Positions 25,959 to 38,029 of a DNA stretch of 64,000 nt are shown in pieces. Source of the DNA: Casuarina equisetifolia (lineage: Eukaryota > Streptophyta > Magnoliopsida > Fagales > Casuarinaceae); the NCBI GenBank assembly GCA_028551475.1, contig CM052361.1:24813491-24877490 (forward strand). Reading direction: 5' to 3'. The notes beneath the pieces are model-generated. The model worked only from the letters and a program-made list of their open reading frames with translations, did not search any database and had not been told where the DNA came from. Within the stretch, counting starts at the first letter, position 1. Each line of letters starts with the position of its first letter. The position numbers and the translations under genes are program-made.

Positions 25959-26165
25959 ATGTGGATCCCGACCTGAGGTTGCAGGACATCGTCACCGGAT
26001 GGCCAGGAACGATGAAGGTCCGGTTGATACTCCAGAATTTAACTTCTACGAACTCTCTGAAGTATTAGATATGTGGAGACCGGACAAACACAGATTACCA
26101 AGGTTTCCACCTTGATTAGATTTCCATTTCTGGTAGTTGAATAACTTAGTTAAAAGACTATTGTT
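25959..26165 (+). pseudogene. ALP1-like 3' fragment A (junction of units A and B; likely zinc-finger 3' UTR)
   Basis: Starting about 20 bp after the zinc-finger stop, TGTGGATCCCGACCTGAGG matches ALP1-like exon 2 from about 10806. Later pieces match GATATGTGG, GACAAACACAGATTACCAAGG and TTTCCACCTTGATTAGATTT. Large internal deletions remove most of the half exon. Sense orientation. It marks the duplication breakpoint. Confidence 0.9.
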
Positions 26166-28799
26166 AGCATATAAAGTCATCCAGTCAAACTGCTGAAAGG
26201 CCCAGTATTTGATTTACCATAAAAACTCAGCATCAACTTGAGTGTCAAAGGATGACAGTTCCTCCAAAGCAAGCAAATCTTTCAAGTGAAATTTAAGAAG
26301 TCACTCGATTAATCATTGGACTTACATGCCTGGTTGCGTCTTTATAGATACATACTCACATTTGTAAACAAATTGTTAAAGGGCTCACATTTTCTCTTAA
26401 AAGCGACTTGAAAAAGAAAATAACGTCTCTATATATAAAATACATAATAAACTAGTATATTGATATTGTGAAACATATATATCCGCATCTCAATACAAAT
26501 ACAGACATGAAAAATGATATATCACGTTGCTACAGGGCATAATTAAAGGTAAGGTGTATCATGCTTCCACTTCTTCCTTGGAAAAGGAAGAAAGAAGAAA
26601 GAAAGATACAACCATATGCTGAAACAAGGGTCTATCTTGTTGCAAGGTTAAAACACATCTACTCTAGTTATATGCCTACATCATATGACATTCATTCTAT
26701 GTGAGTCTTAATTTTATTATCGTTTAGGTTCATAGAGCCCTTATCAATTCCCTTTTACACCACTATGCTAAATAGTTCTAATAAAACTAAATGCTTATGG
26801 TAACAAACTTAAGAGAAATTATATGCTAATGACCTTTATGTTAGTTATTGGGTGGGGGAAATTTGTAGTTTTATTAGTTATAATTTTTTCTTACATTACA
26901 AATTTCAACTTAAAATTTTGCTTTTAAGTTAAAAGGACAACTTTTATATTTAAATGTTACCTAATGATTGTATTTTTTTGATAAGGGATTTTTGTCTTTA
27001 ATATTTCTTTGTAAACCAAGGATATCTTTGAACTCAAGATTGAAAGGAGTAGTATGGATGATCCTTACATGTTGGACATGCTTAAAGGGCTCAAAGTTGG
27101 ATGAGGGTTGAAGTAAATTAACTTGGGCTTTGATATCATGGAAGAGGCCTAACTTCACCTCCTTCCTAAGAAAGGCATTGTGAGTATAAAAATGCCCAAG
27201 CTTATGAAGCACACAACAAGCTCTCTCTTGAATGGTGTGAGATTTCTTCAATCCAAAACCGTAGTTACCTATTAGTATGGGATTTTAGAAAGCCTTATGT
27301 GCATTGTTTCAATTAATGAGTTGTCACAATGAAAAAATGTCAATAGAGTAATTGGCAGTATGAAATCAAAATAGTGATAGCTCTTTACTTCCCTATAAAT
27401 AATGATTTGTTTATCCTAAACTTGATGAAAATATTGTCTTAGTACTTGTGCATGTGTTTATTGTCTAATTCTCATAATTCTCCTAACAAATGGCATAGGA
27501 TCGCCTAACACTTTTTGACTAAATGCCATCTCCATTTGCCAATAACAAAGGAGAAAACACTGTGTTAGATTTTCAACGTTTTAGGTCTTGACTATCATTT
27601 TTCTTACAAAAAGCATTCTTAAGTTGCATGCCATTTAGAGTTATTGAATGATTAGGCTTGTTACTTGCTTAGGAAGCATGCTAACGTTATGGTCATCATC
27701 ATCGAAGGACATGATCAAGTATGCTTTGGTGTTCTCTAAGTCAGGAATATAGAAATATGAGCAATTAACATTGACTAGTTTTAGACAAGTCAAGGCAACA
27801 ACAACCCACTAAACGTGTATTTGGTGATTCCTGTGGTAGTTAGAGGAAGGAAGAATGCATCATCATGTCAACTTTTTTCTCAAAACTTTTTTGTAAAAAA
27901 GAAAAATATTTTTATACAAAAGAAAAACACAACATATTAATATATTGATAACATTGAATTTCAATGTATGCCCCATTGCTCTGGACGTGAGGATAAAACT
28001 TCTTGAAGGGACCTAGTTCACAAGTGAATTTCTCATTCATAACTTATACTATATTTAGATATCATGTTAAAAAGCTCACTTCCTCCACTATATAAAAATT
28101 ATTACAAATCAATATATTACTAAAGTTGAACATACACCAAATTTTGATATAATATTATATAAATATTAAAAAATATTTACTTAAAACTTTTATGAATGTT
28201 TTTACCAAGAGTATCCTTTTTGTTCACTTTGTCTTGATCTTATAGTTTAAGTGTTTTAGTAGACATTGGAGTTATAATATGTCATTGTTTTTATCCAAAT
28301 TCTGATTGTTTTCTAAATTAAAATCATTGGTTGAATAAAATAATTTAGCTTGATGTGAAACTAAACTATACTATTAACAAGATTAGATTGAATTCTACTA
28401 TAAAAGTTTAAATTGGGTCATCAAACTTTATTCAATGTGATATTCTTTAAAGAAAAAAAATATTTCTATTTGATTAGGAGAATAATTTGTGAGAACCCAT
28501 CCGTTATTCCCACTTTTCCATTAATAAATATTCCGATTTGACTCACCACCAACTAATACCAACTAAGTTTGAATCCAAGCACAAAGAAGGGGGTCCAAAA
28601 TCTTAGGGCCCATAGAATCTTCTTCGTTTCCCTTTTTCCCTCCCATTTCCATTTCCATTTCCACCAAACGGATGAGAAAAGGAGACATAGTTTCGTCATC
28701 TTCACCCCCTGTCTAAATCCACCCCCTACTAGATATATCTTTGAACTCCTTAACCGAGAAGATACATGGAAAGAAGAACAATCCCATTTGACTGATCTC
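26166..28799. other. unit B AT-rich block, no gene
   Basis: Non-coding copy of the block at 13741-15448. Anchors are GGTAACAAACTTAAGAG near 26795, AAACGTGTATTTGGTGATTC near 27810 and the CT-rich tract with TTTCCCTCCCATTTCC near 28630. The stretch 26340-26600 also matches 59160-59400 in unit E. Confidence 0.65.
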
Positions 28800-28900
28800 A
28801 TGTCTGTGTTCAATGAACATCACCAAAGTGCCCAAAAACTCAACCGTGTCAGGACTTAAGGATACGATGTCGGCAGATAAGATCTGACGTAGAAGGAAGA
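28800..28900 (+). pseudogene. conserved MSGFNE block, copy B
   Basis: The ATG at 28800 opens MSVFNEHHQSAQKLNRV, then is broken by a frameshift and TAA. The downstream GATCTGACGTAGAAGGAAGATG is shared with the unit C copy. Confidence 0.4.
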
Positions 28901-30610
28901 TGATAACTGAGAAAAATAGGCTTGGGATGCTCAATCTTGACTTCTGCTGTGAGAATAAAGATCGGTGGTTCTCATTGCTCGTTCTTGGCTTGCGAGCTTT
29001 GAATAAGCACTGCCAAGCCGTGACGTGAGATGCCGACATATGGTTGCGAATTCAAAACTAGCTTTTACTTTTGAAGCGTGCCTTTGAAATTTTAAGTACT
29101 TTTAGCTGTTACGATTTGGTAAATACACGATACTCTATGAAAATGACAATGTAAATTTAGTTAGTTTGTTTTTATTTAACATTGTAATTAATTTGACTTC
29201 TTAAGAATAGATCAGAATGAAGGACAAATATAAGAATATAATATTTACAGGACAGAAATATATTAATATTTAGAAAATTTTTATATAAGAATAGTGCAAG
29301 TCGAAAAGAATTTTGGCACTTCTTTCTCTCTTTAGTTACATTCTTAAGGTTTTAAAACTTCATACTTACAGACAAATACATATCCAGGTTGTATTTGTTT
29401 TGACATTGTAGAAATGAGAACAAATTTGAGAATGGGAAGCAAGCAATTTATTTTGGATTCTAATATACAACTCGTTCAAGAAGCATAAGCAATGATATTG
29501 TTGACATGAAGGATGATGATGCAGATGAAAAATATTGAATAATACAAAACGACATTATACACTTCCATTACCTTTTTGTTTTGTGTTTTTTAATTAACAT
29601 ATTTTTTAATATATGATTCTTTTTTTGTCTCTCGAATAGAAAAAAATGTATGTATCTAAGCCTTCTTTGGGTGCTTTAAGGGAGACATGGAAATGTAATA
29701 CTGTATAAATTTCAAAAGACATATTTCTAGAAGTGTTTTGAAACTTATCCAAAGTACAAATATTCTCGTTGTTGTTTTTGTCTGCTGCTCTTGGTCCAGT
29801 CTTGTGTCGGTACAAATATGGTGTATTTGGTCGACATCACTCCCTGGCATGGAAGTTGCGGCAGGAAGGAAAAGCAACAATTACTTTTTTTCTTCCGCGC
29901 ATTACTCATTTCCACATTGACTATGTAGTAGATATGTAGGGAAGCCTAAATGTTGTGCGTCACGATACCTAAAGATTATCAGGATTTCTTTTACATATAA
30001 AAACTCATCAACTTTCTCTTAATTTATTTTTATAAAATACTTTTTTAAAAGACGGCATTTATTGGGATTTTGTATATTAAAACATAAGTTTAAGCACAAT
30101 ATTCATTTTTTTCACTTGAAACAAGAACATCCTTATAGTGTAATATGGATGAAAGACCATGTTAAAAAAAATAATATAAACATTGATACATAGTTTTCAT
30201 GTTACGTCAAATACCATCATCATATTTTTTGTAAAGTAAAAAATGATCACTTCTCTTCCGAGTAATTTCAACTAAGTGTGTACGAGGTGTTGCATTAAGA
30301 ACAGTAATGGTGTTGGAAATGGTACGTTGTACCATACTTAAATCTTGTCATAATATTTTTTATATATAAAAAAATTGTTATCAAACAAAAAGCATCCTAA
30401 CAGTGTAATATGGGATAAAAGGCCACGTTAAAAACAGATTATAATGTGAAAAATGTTACTTACTTCTCATGAAACTTAAACATCGGCATCCGTAGCCTCT
30501 ATAAGGTGAAAAATGACCATTTCTCTTACGAGCAAGTTCAGGTAAATGTGCATGGAGTGTTCTTTATTCTACTCTTTTGGAGTCTATATATTTAAAGGAG
30601 CATTGAACAA
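28901..30610. other. unit B non-coding block
   Basis: No gene. It contains strings repeated in units C-E: GACATTGTAGAAATGAGAAC near 29403 and GCCTTCTTTGGGTGC near 29660. TTTTGTCTGCTGCTCTTGGT near 29776 is shared with units C and D. An internal partial duplication relates 30230-30300 to 30500-30570. Confidence 0.6.
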
Positions 30611-30751
30611 TCAGCCTGATTTTATATAATCCCATAAGCAGAAACCCCGTAGTCCAAGCAACTCGAAGACCCCGAGAACTTTCCTGGAACCATCAATCTG
30701 CATCTTGACTAAACAACACCTTATTGCAGAAGCAACCTGGGAAATTTCCAT
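30611..30751 (-). CDS. conserved small ORF of unknown function, copy B
   Basis: A 46-codon minus-strand frame starts MEISQVASAIRCC and contains DGSRKVLGVFELLGL. An acceptor-like CTGCAG lies just before its ATG. The same frame is kept in unit C (46417-46542) and in part in unit A (from 23895), while unit D has a 2-bp deletion. No family was recognised. Chance conservation by recent duplication is quite possible; the copies differ at many bases, yet A-C keep the frame. Confidence 0.25.
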   Translation of the reverse strand: MEISQVASAIRCCLVKMQIDGSRKVLGVFELLGLRGFCLWDYIKSG

Positions 30752-30876
30752 CTTTCTGCAGGAAACAGATAAGAGAAATGCTTCCTTCCACAAGTTCACG
30801 TAAACTAATCCTAAAGCAGCCCCAAAAGTTCAGAACCATGGTGCTGTAAATTTCACTTTGACGAACCGTACGCTTA

Positions 30877-30997
30877 AGAGATAACTTAGTGATAAGTTAG
30901 TGAAGATCCTAATTGTAAAGTCTAAGATTTGAAACCTTATGTGTATGTGCTAGGTCCATATGTTGTAATATAAAAAAAAAATAAAAATAAAGAAGGC
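30877..30997 (+). mobile_element. SINE-like insertion in unit B
   Basis: About 120 bp absent from the matching place in unit D (54020-54035). It ends in an A-rich tail (30972-30992) and is flanked by ACGCTTA / ACGCCTA (one mismatch). A box-B-like GATTTGAAACC and a weak box-A-like TTAGTGATAAGTTAGTG suggest a tRNA-derived SINE. Confidence 0.45.
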
Positions 30998-31049
30998 ACG
31001 CCTAACGGGCACATCCATTCGACACTAACTAGAAGCTTACAGTGAGTCG

Positions 31050-31320
31050 TCGTTGAATGTTCTTGGTCTTCAGCAGAAGCAGATAAGTTTTGAAGCAATT
31101 GGATTCACTCCCACCTCGAAAATCCAGAAGGTTCAAGTTTAGCTTTCAGAGAGCTGAGAAGGACCGGTTTGTTCAGAGAATGCGTGCTCGCTTTCACATT
31201 GAACGACGAATATATTCACGCGCTTCGTGGCGAATAGTAAAGCCCTGGCGGCGGACCATCGGGCATGTCTTGTCGCGTGAAGAGAGGATGATGGAGCCCT
31301 TGGAAAATAAATTTATTATC
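31050..31320. repeat. GC-rich conserved tract, copy B
   Basis: Counterpart of 24180-24370 and 54110-54350: GTGCGTGCTCGCTTTC, ATTCACGCGCTTCGTGGCGA. An open frame at 31090-31323 is not kept in the other copies. Confidence 0.6.
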
Positions 31321-32876
31321 TGAATTTACATAAATGAAATTTTATCACTAAAAATAAGTTATAGTATTTATATTGAGAAAAATTTAAAAACTAATGTATT
31401 AATAGAAAAAAAAAACAAATTAGTTTATTATATGTCATTTCATAGAATCATCAACCGAAGGTGTTAAAAATTATAAAAGAATAACTTGCATTTAATTTAA
31501 AATCTAAATATTATTAAATGTAAGAACTTATCTCTATATTAACTTCTTTTAATTAAATACTACTTCGGGCTTTTATATATATTTTTTTTGTGAAACTGTA
31601 ACACATCTTCTCCTCTTGAGTATAAAATAAAAACTAAATTCTCAATAAACTCTTTAGAAGTGTAATGGTATTTGAGTTCTAAATGAAGACAACAACCCTT
31701 TTCTTTAATTAAGCTAATTGTTTAAGAAGTTGATTGAATTATATTTTTCATGATAGCATTATCCAGTGAGTTGGTTCATTAAATTTAAAAATAAATGTCC
31801 ATGTGTTAAATAAACTGAGAACCATTCATTATTGGGAGGTCAATCTATTTTTTTAATGTATAATAAATTATTATTTTCAATCCAATTGTCAAACTAAATA
31901 ATGTCCCATTACTCTTTTAGAAGTAATGAATCAAAACTAGTCAATTACTTCTTTACAATAATTGGACCAGCTAAAACACCCCCATCACACCGCACCTCCC
32001 TACTCAGCCCTCTCCCTGATCCCTCCACCCCCTATCATTCCCTCGTCCCCCATCACCTCCCCACCCTACCGCCTCGTCCCTTGGCCCCCCAATCGCCGGC
32101 CCAGTCCCCAGACTCCCCGTCGCTCCCCCACATCGCATCCCCATCGTGTGGTCGCCGGCGGAAGGCAGTAGGAGGTAGAGCAGGTCAGCGGGAGACAAGA
32201 TCCTGATGGCTGATCGCCAGATCTCCTAGGCTCGGAGGTAAGTGTAAAAAAAAAAAAAAGTGTAAAAAAAAACATTTCTGCATATTAGATTATAATTAGA
32301 ATAGACTCTGCTAAAGTGAGTGTTATTTTTGTGTGTTTTATTTTTCTATTTTTCTATTTTATTTTATTTTTATTTTTTATATTGGATTTGCAATTTAGAA
32401 GTAGAAGTTGGTGTAGCGAGTGTTAGGTGTGAATTTTGTTGTTCGTGGTTTGTTTTAATTTATTGATTGCTTAGTTAAGATATTTGTTTTGGAGTGATAA
32501 GAGAAGGATATACTTACCAAAAGCCATGTTTCTATTAAGTTAAGTTAAAGGGATTTAAGTAGATTGTCGGTAGAAAAAGGCAGAATCTATCAGGTCTATA
32601 TACTGAGTAGATTATGAACTTTTGGTACATCTTACCAAAATCCTGCCTATCAAATTAGTTAATTACTAAGTTGGTAACTGCTGATGGTCAAGGATTTCTA
32701 GAGGATAGACCTAGAGAGTGCTGAGTTTGAGAGAAGAGAGAAAAGGAAAATAAGGAAACTTAAAGAGTGTTGGAAATCTTTAGGAGAAAATAATGATACA
32801 GAAGTTAAAATAATGAAATCTGGACGAATAACCCTTGCAAATAGGAACATGGCTAAAGGAAGTATGACCAAGGATA

Positions 32877-34121
32877 ATGTATTATCTCAATAAGACAAGG
32901 AGAGAATTGAACAAAAAATCCAAGAAAGTTTATTCCAAGGGCCTACAAGAAAGAAATAATGAGAAAAATGAGAGACTAGAAGAGACAAACAACATTATCT
33001 TTAAGGAGAATGTTGGACATAAAGGAAAACATGAATCTTGGAGTAAGGTTGTAGTAGGAGGATTAGCATAAAATGTTCATATGAAATACCAGCCATCGGT
33101 ATTAAATGATGGGAAAATTAGAGTTGCCCCTCCTAAGGAAGTTATTGAAGAAGGAAGTAAATTCTATGAAAATTATGTTGTGGGTTTCTTTTTGGGCTCA
33201 AAATTACCATTTTCTATAGTAAAAGGAATTGTAGAAAAGTAATGGGGAAAACAAAGCCTAATAGATATTTTTGCAATAAACAGTGGCTTCTTCTTTTTTA
33301 GATTTTTTGATAAACAAAAGATGGAGGAAGTATTAAAAGCTGGAGTTTGTGATGTGGTAGGAAAACCAATGTTTCTGCAAAAATGGCATAACACTATTAG
33401 ACTGCAAAAAGAAAAAATCACTTCAATACCAATTTGGATAAAGTTGCACAATGTCCCACATGCTCTATGGGATGAGATTGGTATGAGCTATGTAGCTAGT
33501 GCTGTTGGAAAGCCACTATACATGGATAAAGCTACCAAACATAGATAGAGGATATCATATGCAAAAGTATATGTTAAAATAGATACAAAGTGTTCTCTAC
33601 CAACTTCATTTGAAATTGACATGGGAAATGGTGCTATTTTTGAGGTAGGAGTGGAGTATTGTTGGTTACCTGAAATATGCAAGAAATGTGATTGTTTTGG
33701 ACATAAGGAGTGTGTTATAAAGAAAAAAGAGATATGAGTTCCAGTACAAAAGCCATTAAGTCAGACGGAGAAATATGATGAAGGATGTGAGGATAAAGAA
33801 AATTTGGATAAAGGTAATGAAGATCAAGTTCATGAGAACCAAGGACATGAGGATATAAGAGATAAGATTGTAAATTCAATAACACATGAAGTTGAATCCA
33901 CCACAAGTCCAAAAGCCAAATTAGAACAAAGCAATAAAGCAAGTGTGAATGGAAGGGGAAACAAAAGGAGCCCTAAAAGGAATACATGTGAGAAGGACAA
34001 TATCAATAATAGATTTAGTGTGCTGATAAGTAATCATCAAGAACCAAATGAAGCAAGATGCAATAATATTGTAGGTCTTGAAGGTGTTGAAGGAGAAAAC
34101 ACTATACCCCCAGACAAATGA
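32877..34121 (+). pseudogene. LINE2 ORF1, DUF4283 protein (broken)
   Basis: A frame ending at TGA 34119-34121 holds a DUF4283 domain (about 33120-33540, with PIWIKLHNVPH) and CKKCDCFGHKEC. Its C-terminal third is rich in charged residues. In-frame stops lie at 33069, 33240, 33546 and 33736. The true N-terminus is unclear: around 32700-32950 another frame looks closer to LINE1, so an upstream frameshift is likely. Confidence 0.8.
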
Positions 34122-37100
34122 TCATATTCTCATGGAATGTCAGGAGCTTGAATAAAAGCCCTAAACAAAAGGAGGTACGAGAAGTTATCAAGAATGCTAA
34201 AGTTGACATCATCATTCTATTAGAACATAAAATAAAAAAAGATAAAGCACAATGGGTGATAGATTCTCTTTTTTCCCATTGGGGGTTTGTCCACAATTAT
34301 AGAGATAATGAAAATGGAAGGATTTGGATTATATAGAAAAAGCCACAGCTCAACATCATAGTGCTTAGTAGTTTTAAACAGGTAGTGAATTGTAAAGTGG
34401 AAGAGGGACATGAAGTATGGTACTTATCTGCCATCTATGCAACAAATGCAACAAATGAACGAAAGGATCTTTGGAGTAACCTTACACAATGTTATAACAG
34501 TTATGGAAAGAACACTCAATGGCTACTAGTAGGGGATTTTAATACAGTGAGGAATCTAAATGAGAGGGTCAGTGTAGCTAGTAGATGGATAGAAGGAATA
34601 GAAGATTTCAACAAGTTCATAAGTGATGCAGAACTTATAGAACCAAACTTTGTAGGACCGCTCCCATCATGGACGAACAAAGGTAAAGGAATAGGGTTCA
34701 AAGGCAGTAAATTGGATAGATGTTTGGTAAACCCTAAATGGTTGCAAAGTAATATGGATTTCTCCATTAAATTTAGTACTCCTAGATTGTCAGATCACAT
34801 TCCTTGCACTATCAAGGTGGGCAATAATAGACCAAGTCAGAAAAGGACTTTTAGATTTTTCAACTTCTGGCTAGACAACCCTCAATTTATGACAATAGTG
34901 AAGAATATTTGGCAACAAAGGGTTGATGGCACTATAATGTATAGAATAATGATAAAGATGAAGGAAATGAAAAAAGAGTTGAAAAAGTTAAATAGAGAGG
35001 AATTTGGAGAACTACCAAGGAAAACAGAGGTAGTAAGGAAGCAACTACAAATAGCACAAGTAAAACTCTTTGATGACCCTTTAAATACCCAATTGCGCAA
35101 TGAAGAAAAGGAGTGGTTAGAAAAGTTACTAATACATAGCAAGCATGAGGAAATACTTCTGAAGCAAAAATCAAGGAATAATTGGCTGAAAGAGGGAGAT
35201 TGTAATAGTAAAGTCTTTTTCAGAAGCATGATGAAGAGGATAGCAAAAAACCACATTGTCAAGCTGGAATTAGATGATGGGCAACTTACTGAAGATCCTG
35301 TAATGATAAAGAACAAAATTCTAAGTTACTATTAAAACTTGCTAGGGAGGGCAAAGCAACTTCAACCATCAAAAACAAGATTAAGAGAGTTATTTCCTAT
35401 GGAAATTCCAAAAGAGATAAAGAGAAGCCTTATAGCAGACGTTCAAAGAAAAGATATACAAAAGGTCCTTAATACTTTTGGTGATTACAAAGCTCCAGGT
35501 CCTGATGGATATAATAGCTTCTTTTTCAAGAAAGCGTGGAGTATTATAGGGAGTGACATAGAAGATGTAGTAATAGCTTTCTTTCAAAGGAGACAGCTAC
35601 TGCGAAGCATAAATTCAACAATAATCTCTCTTGTCCCTAAGAAAATTAATGCCACTAATATGAAAGATTTTAGACCAATATCTTGTTGCAATGTGTTGTA
35701 CAAGATCATATCAAAAATTGTGGCAAGAAGATTAAGTTTAGCTTTGCCTTATTTCATACATTCTTGTCAGACAACTTTTGTGCTAGGAAGGAACATTAAG
35801 GAAAATATTTTGTTGTGTCAAGAGTCAATGCACAATTATCACAAAGATATTCATGGGAAAAGGGTGGCAATAAAGGTTGATATTATGAAAGCATATGATT
35901 CAATAGACTGAAATGCAATCCTAAATACTCTGAAAGTTTTGAAGTTCCAAGACAAATTTAGATTGCTGATTGAAAGCTGCATCACTACTGTGGGATATTC
36001 TGTGAACATCAATGGCTCTTATACAGGTTTTTTTAAGGGGGCAAAGGGACTTAGACAAGAAGACCCTCTCTCTCATTTTCTCTTTGTTACTGTGATGAAG
36101 ATTCTTAACAGAATTATACAAAATAAAGTATCTTCTAGAAGGTTTAAATTTCACTGGAAATGCGCCAAATAAAAGATCACTCATTTATGCTTTGCTGATG
36201 ATCTCTTTTTGTTTGCTCATGGAGATATTGAGTCCATATTGTGTTTACTAGATGCTATGCAAGAGTTTGAAGATATAACAGGTTTGAAGATGCATCCAGA
36301 GAAGTGTCAAATTTTCTTTTCAGGCTTGTCTGAACAGGAAAAGGCTCTAATACTTGATCATATTCCTATCCAAGAAGGCCAACTTCCCATAAAATACTTA
36401 GGAGTGCCATTGATTACTAAAAGACTCCCCAACCTAGATTATACTATCCTGACAGAAAAGATATTGAGAAGAATTGAAGGTTGAGAATCTAAGCATATTA
36501 ATTATGGGGGGAGACTGTAGCTAGCAAAAAGTGTTCTGTTCTCATTGTAAACATATTGGATGCAAATTTTTCTACTGCCAAAATAGACCCTTTATGAAAT
36601 TGAAAAAAGGATTAGAACTTTCCTTTAGACAAGTAAATCTAATGGACGATGTGTAGCAAAAGTGGCATGGAAAGAAGTTTGCTAGCCTAAAATTTTTGGA
36701 GGACTAGGTTTGATAGACATTTACACTTGGAATAAGGCGGCAATTGGAAAACTCCTATGGTCTCTTGTGCACCCCAATTCAAACTCCTTATGGGTTAAAT
36801 GGATGATAACAGAAAATTTGAAGGAAAGGAATGTATTAGAAGTTGAGATGAAAGGATCACTAGCTTGGAGTTTTAGGAATATTTTACAAGTAAGAAGTGA
36901 ACTCACACAACTAGTGACGGACTCAGAATATAATATTGTCAAAAGTTATGTAGTACTAAGAGAGAACAGAGAAGATTCCAAATGGACAACATTTGTTTGG
37001 AAACAAGGAGTACCGAAGCATAATTTTATGTGTTGGATCATTTTAAGAGACAAACTATCCACAGCAGATCGGGTGGCTAAATGGAATAGTTCAGTGGATC

Positions 37101-37507
37101 TACAATGCAACCTCTGCCAACAAGAAGAAGAATCACATGAACATTTATTTTTTAAGTGCAGGTTCACAAACTACATCTGGAAGGCTTTGTTAGGCATGAA
37201 TGGATTAACTCGAAGAATTGAACACTGGAGAGCTGAAATATGTTAGATGATCAAGACTGTTAAGAGGAAGAGCTTTGCAGCTACTTTGCTTAGTATATCT
37301 TTCAAGGCCGTATTGTATTACATTTGGAGCGAAAGGAATAGAAGAAGCTTCAACAATACAAGTCTAGAAAACTCAACCATTATTGCTAAAATCAAGAAGG
37401 ATGTGAGAGGCAAGATTTCATCTACCAGAGGAGTCAAGCTTACAAATTGTAATAAATTTTTACAAGAGCTTTGGAATTTGCCAAGTGCAATATTTAAGCT
37501 TAGATGA
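34118..37507 (+). pseudogene. LINE2 ORF2, endonuclease-reverse transcriptase (in-frame stops only)
   Basis: One frame of 1,130 codons carries an endonuclease (SWNVRSLN, GDFNTV, PSWTNKG), a reverse transcriptase (KAPGPDGYNS, GLRQEDPLS, FADD at about 692-695) and a zf-RVT (CNLCQQEEESHEHLFFKC). About eleven stops interrupt it (34334, 35333, 35909, 36170, 36482, several between 36500 and 36690, and 37244). Many replace W or Q codons. The RT GLRQGDP-type motif reads GLRQEDP. No net frameshift was found. Non-functional. Confidence 0.9.
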
Positions 37508-37699
37508 TGATATTTTGTAATCGAACAATCTTGTAAATTTTTTTATGAGTGACATATAATTTGACATTTCACAAAAAAAAAAAATTGGACCAGCTAATTA
37601 TATTGTTCATAATAATTAATTAAATTAATTGATCAATTGTAAGGAAAAACTTAGTAAAAGAAGTTGATAACAATTGTTAGGAATAATTTAACAAAAGAA

Positions 37700-37954
37700 A
37701 GTTATTTGTTTCTCGTGAAAGCTTACTTCTCAATTGCGCTTTTAAAATGAAAACCCTACTTGGAGGCGCTTACGGTACAAAAGGTCGCAGGGCATTTGAG
37801 GAGGAAACTTACGTGCTGGGCGGCCGAAACTACGCTTGGCACATACCGTACTGCGTACGCCACTCCTACATCACACCTTGGTATACTCTTTCCTCTTGCC
37901 TTCTTCTCCTTAGTCGATAGTGACCGAACCTTTCTATATATATGGTGGTAAGCA
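37700..37954 (+). promoter_or_regulatory. promoter of zinc-finger gene 2 (TATA at 37935-37942)
   Basis: TATATATA lies about 88 bp before the ATG. The upstream segment (CGAAACTACGCTTG, CATCACACCTTGGTATACT) matches paralog 3 but not paralogs 1 and 4. Confidence 0.65.
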
Positions 37955-38029
37955 GTGTTGAGCTGCATTGAGCTCCTACATATCAGCTTCGTATTCTGCA
38001 GTTTCATATTCTCCAAATCAGATTCGGAC

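Larger units (their letters stand above)
31975..37583 (+). mobile_element. full-length L1-type LINE (LINE2) with target-site duplication
   Basis: Flanked by ATTGGACCAGCTAA at 31961-31974 and 37584-37597, with an A tract at 37573-37583. The 5' UTR begins with a C-rich stretch (about 31980-32130). ORF1 and ORF2 overlap by ATGA, as in LINE1. The empty site is visible at the equivalent places in unit A (24920-24950) and unit C (46985-47030). It belongs to a different subfamily from LINE1, judging by scattered protein differences throughout. Confidence 0.95.

Noticed and set aside
31901..32275. Proline-rich and glycine-rich frames on both strands
   Set aside because: They arise from the C-rich LINE2 5' UTR.
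34882..35316. 144-codon minus-strand frame
   Set aside because: Shadow of LINE2 ORF2 on the opposite strand.
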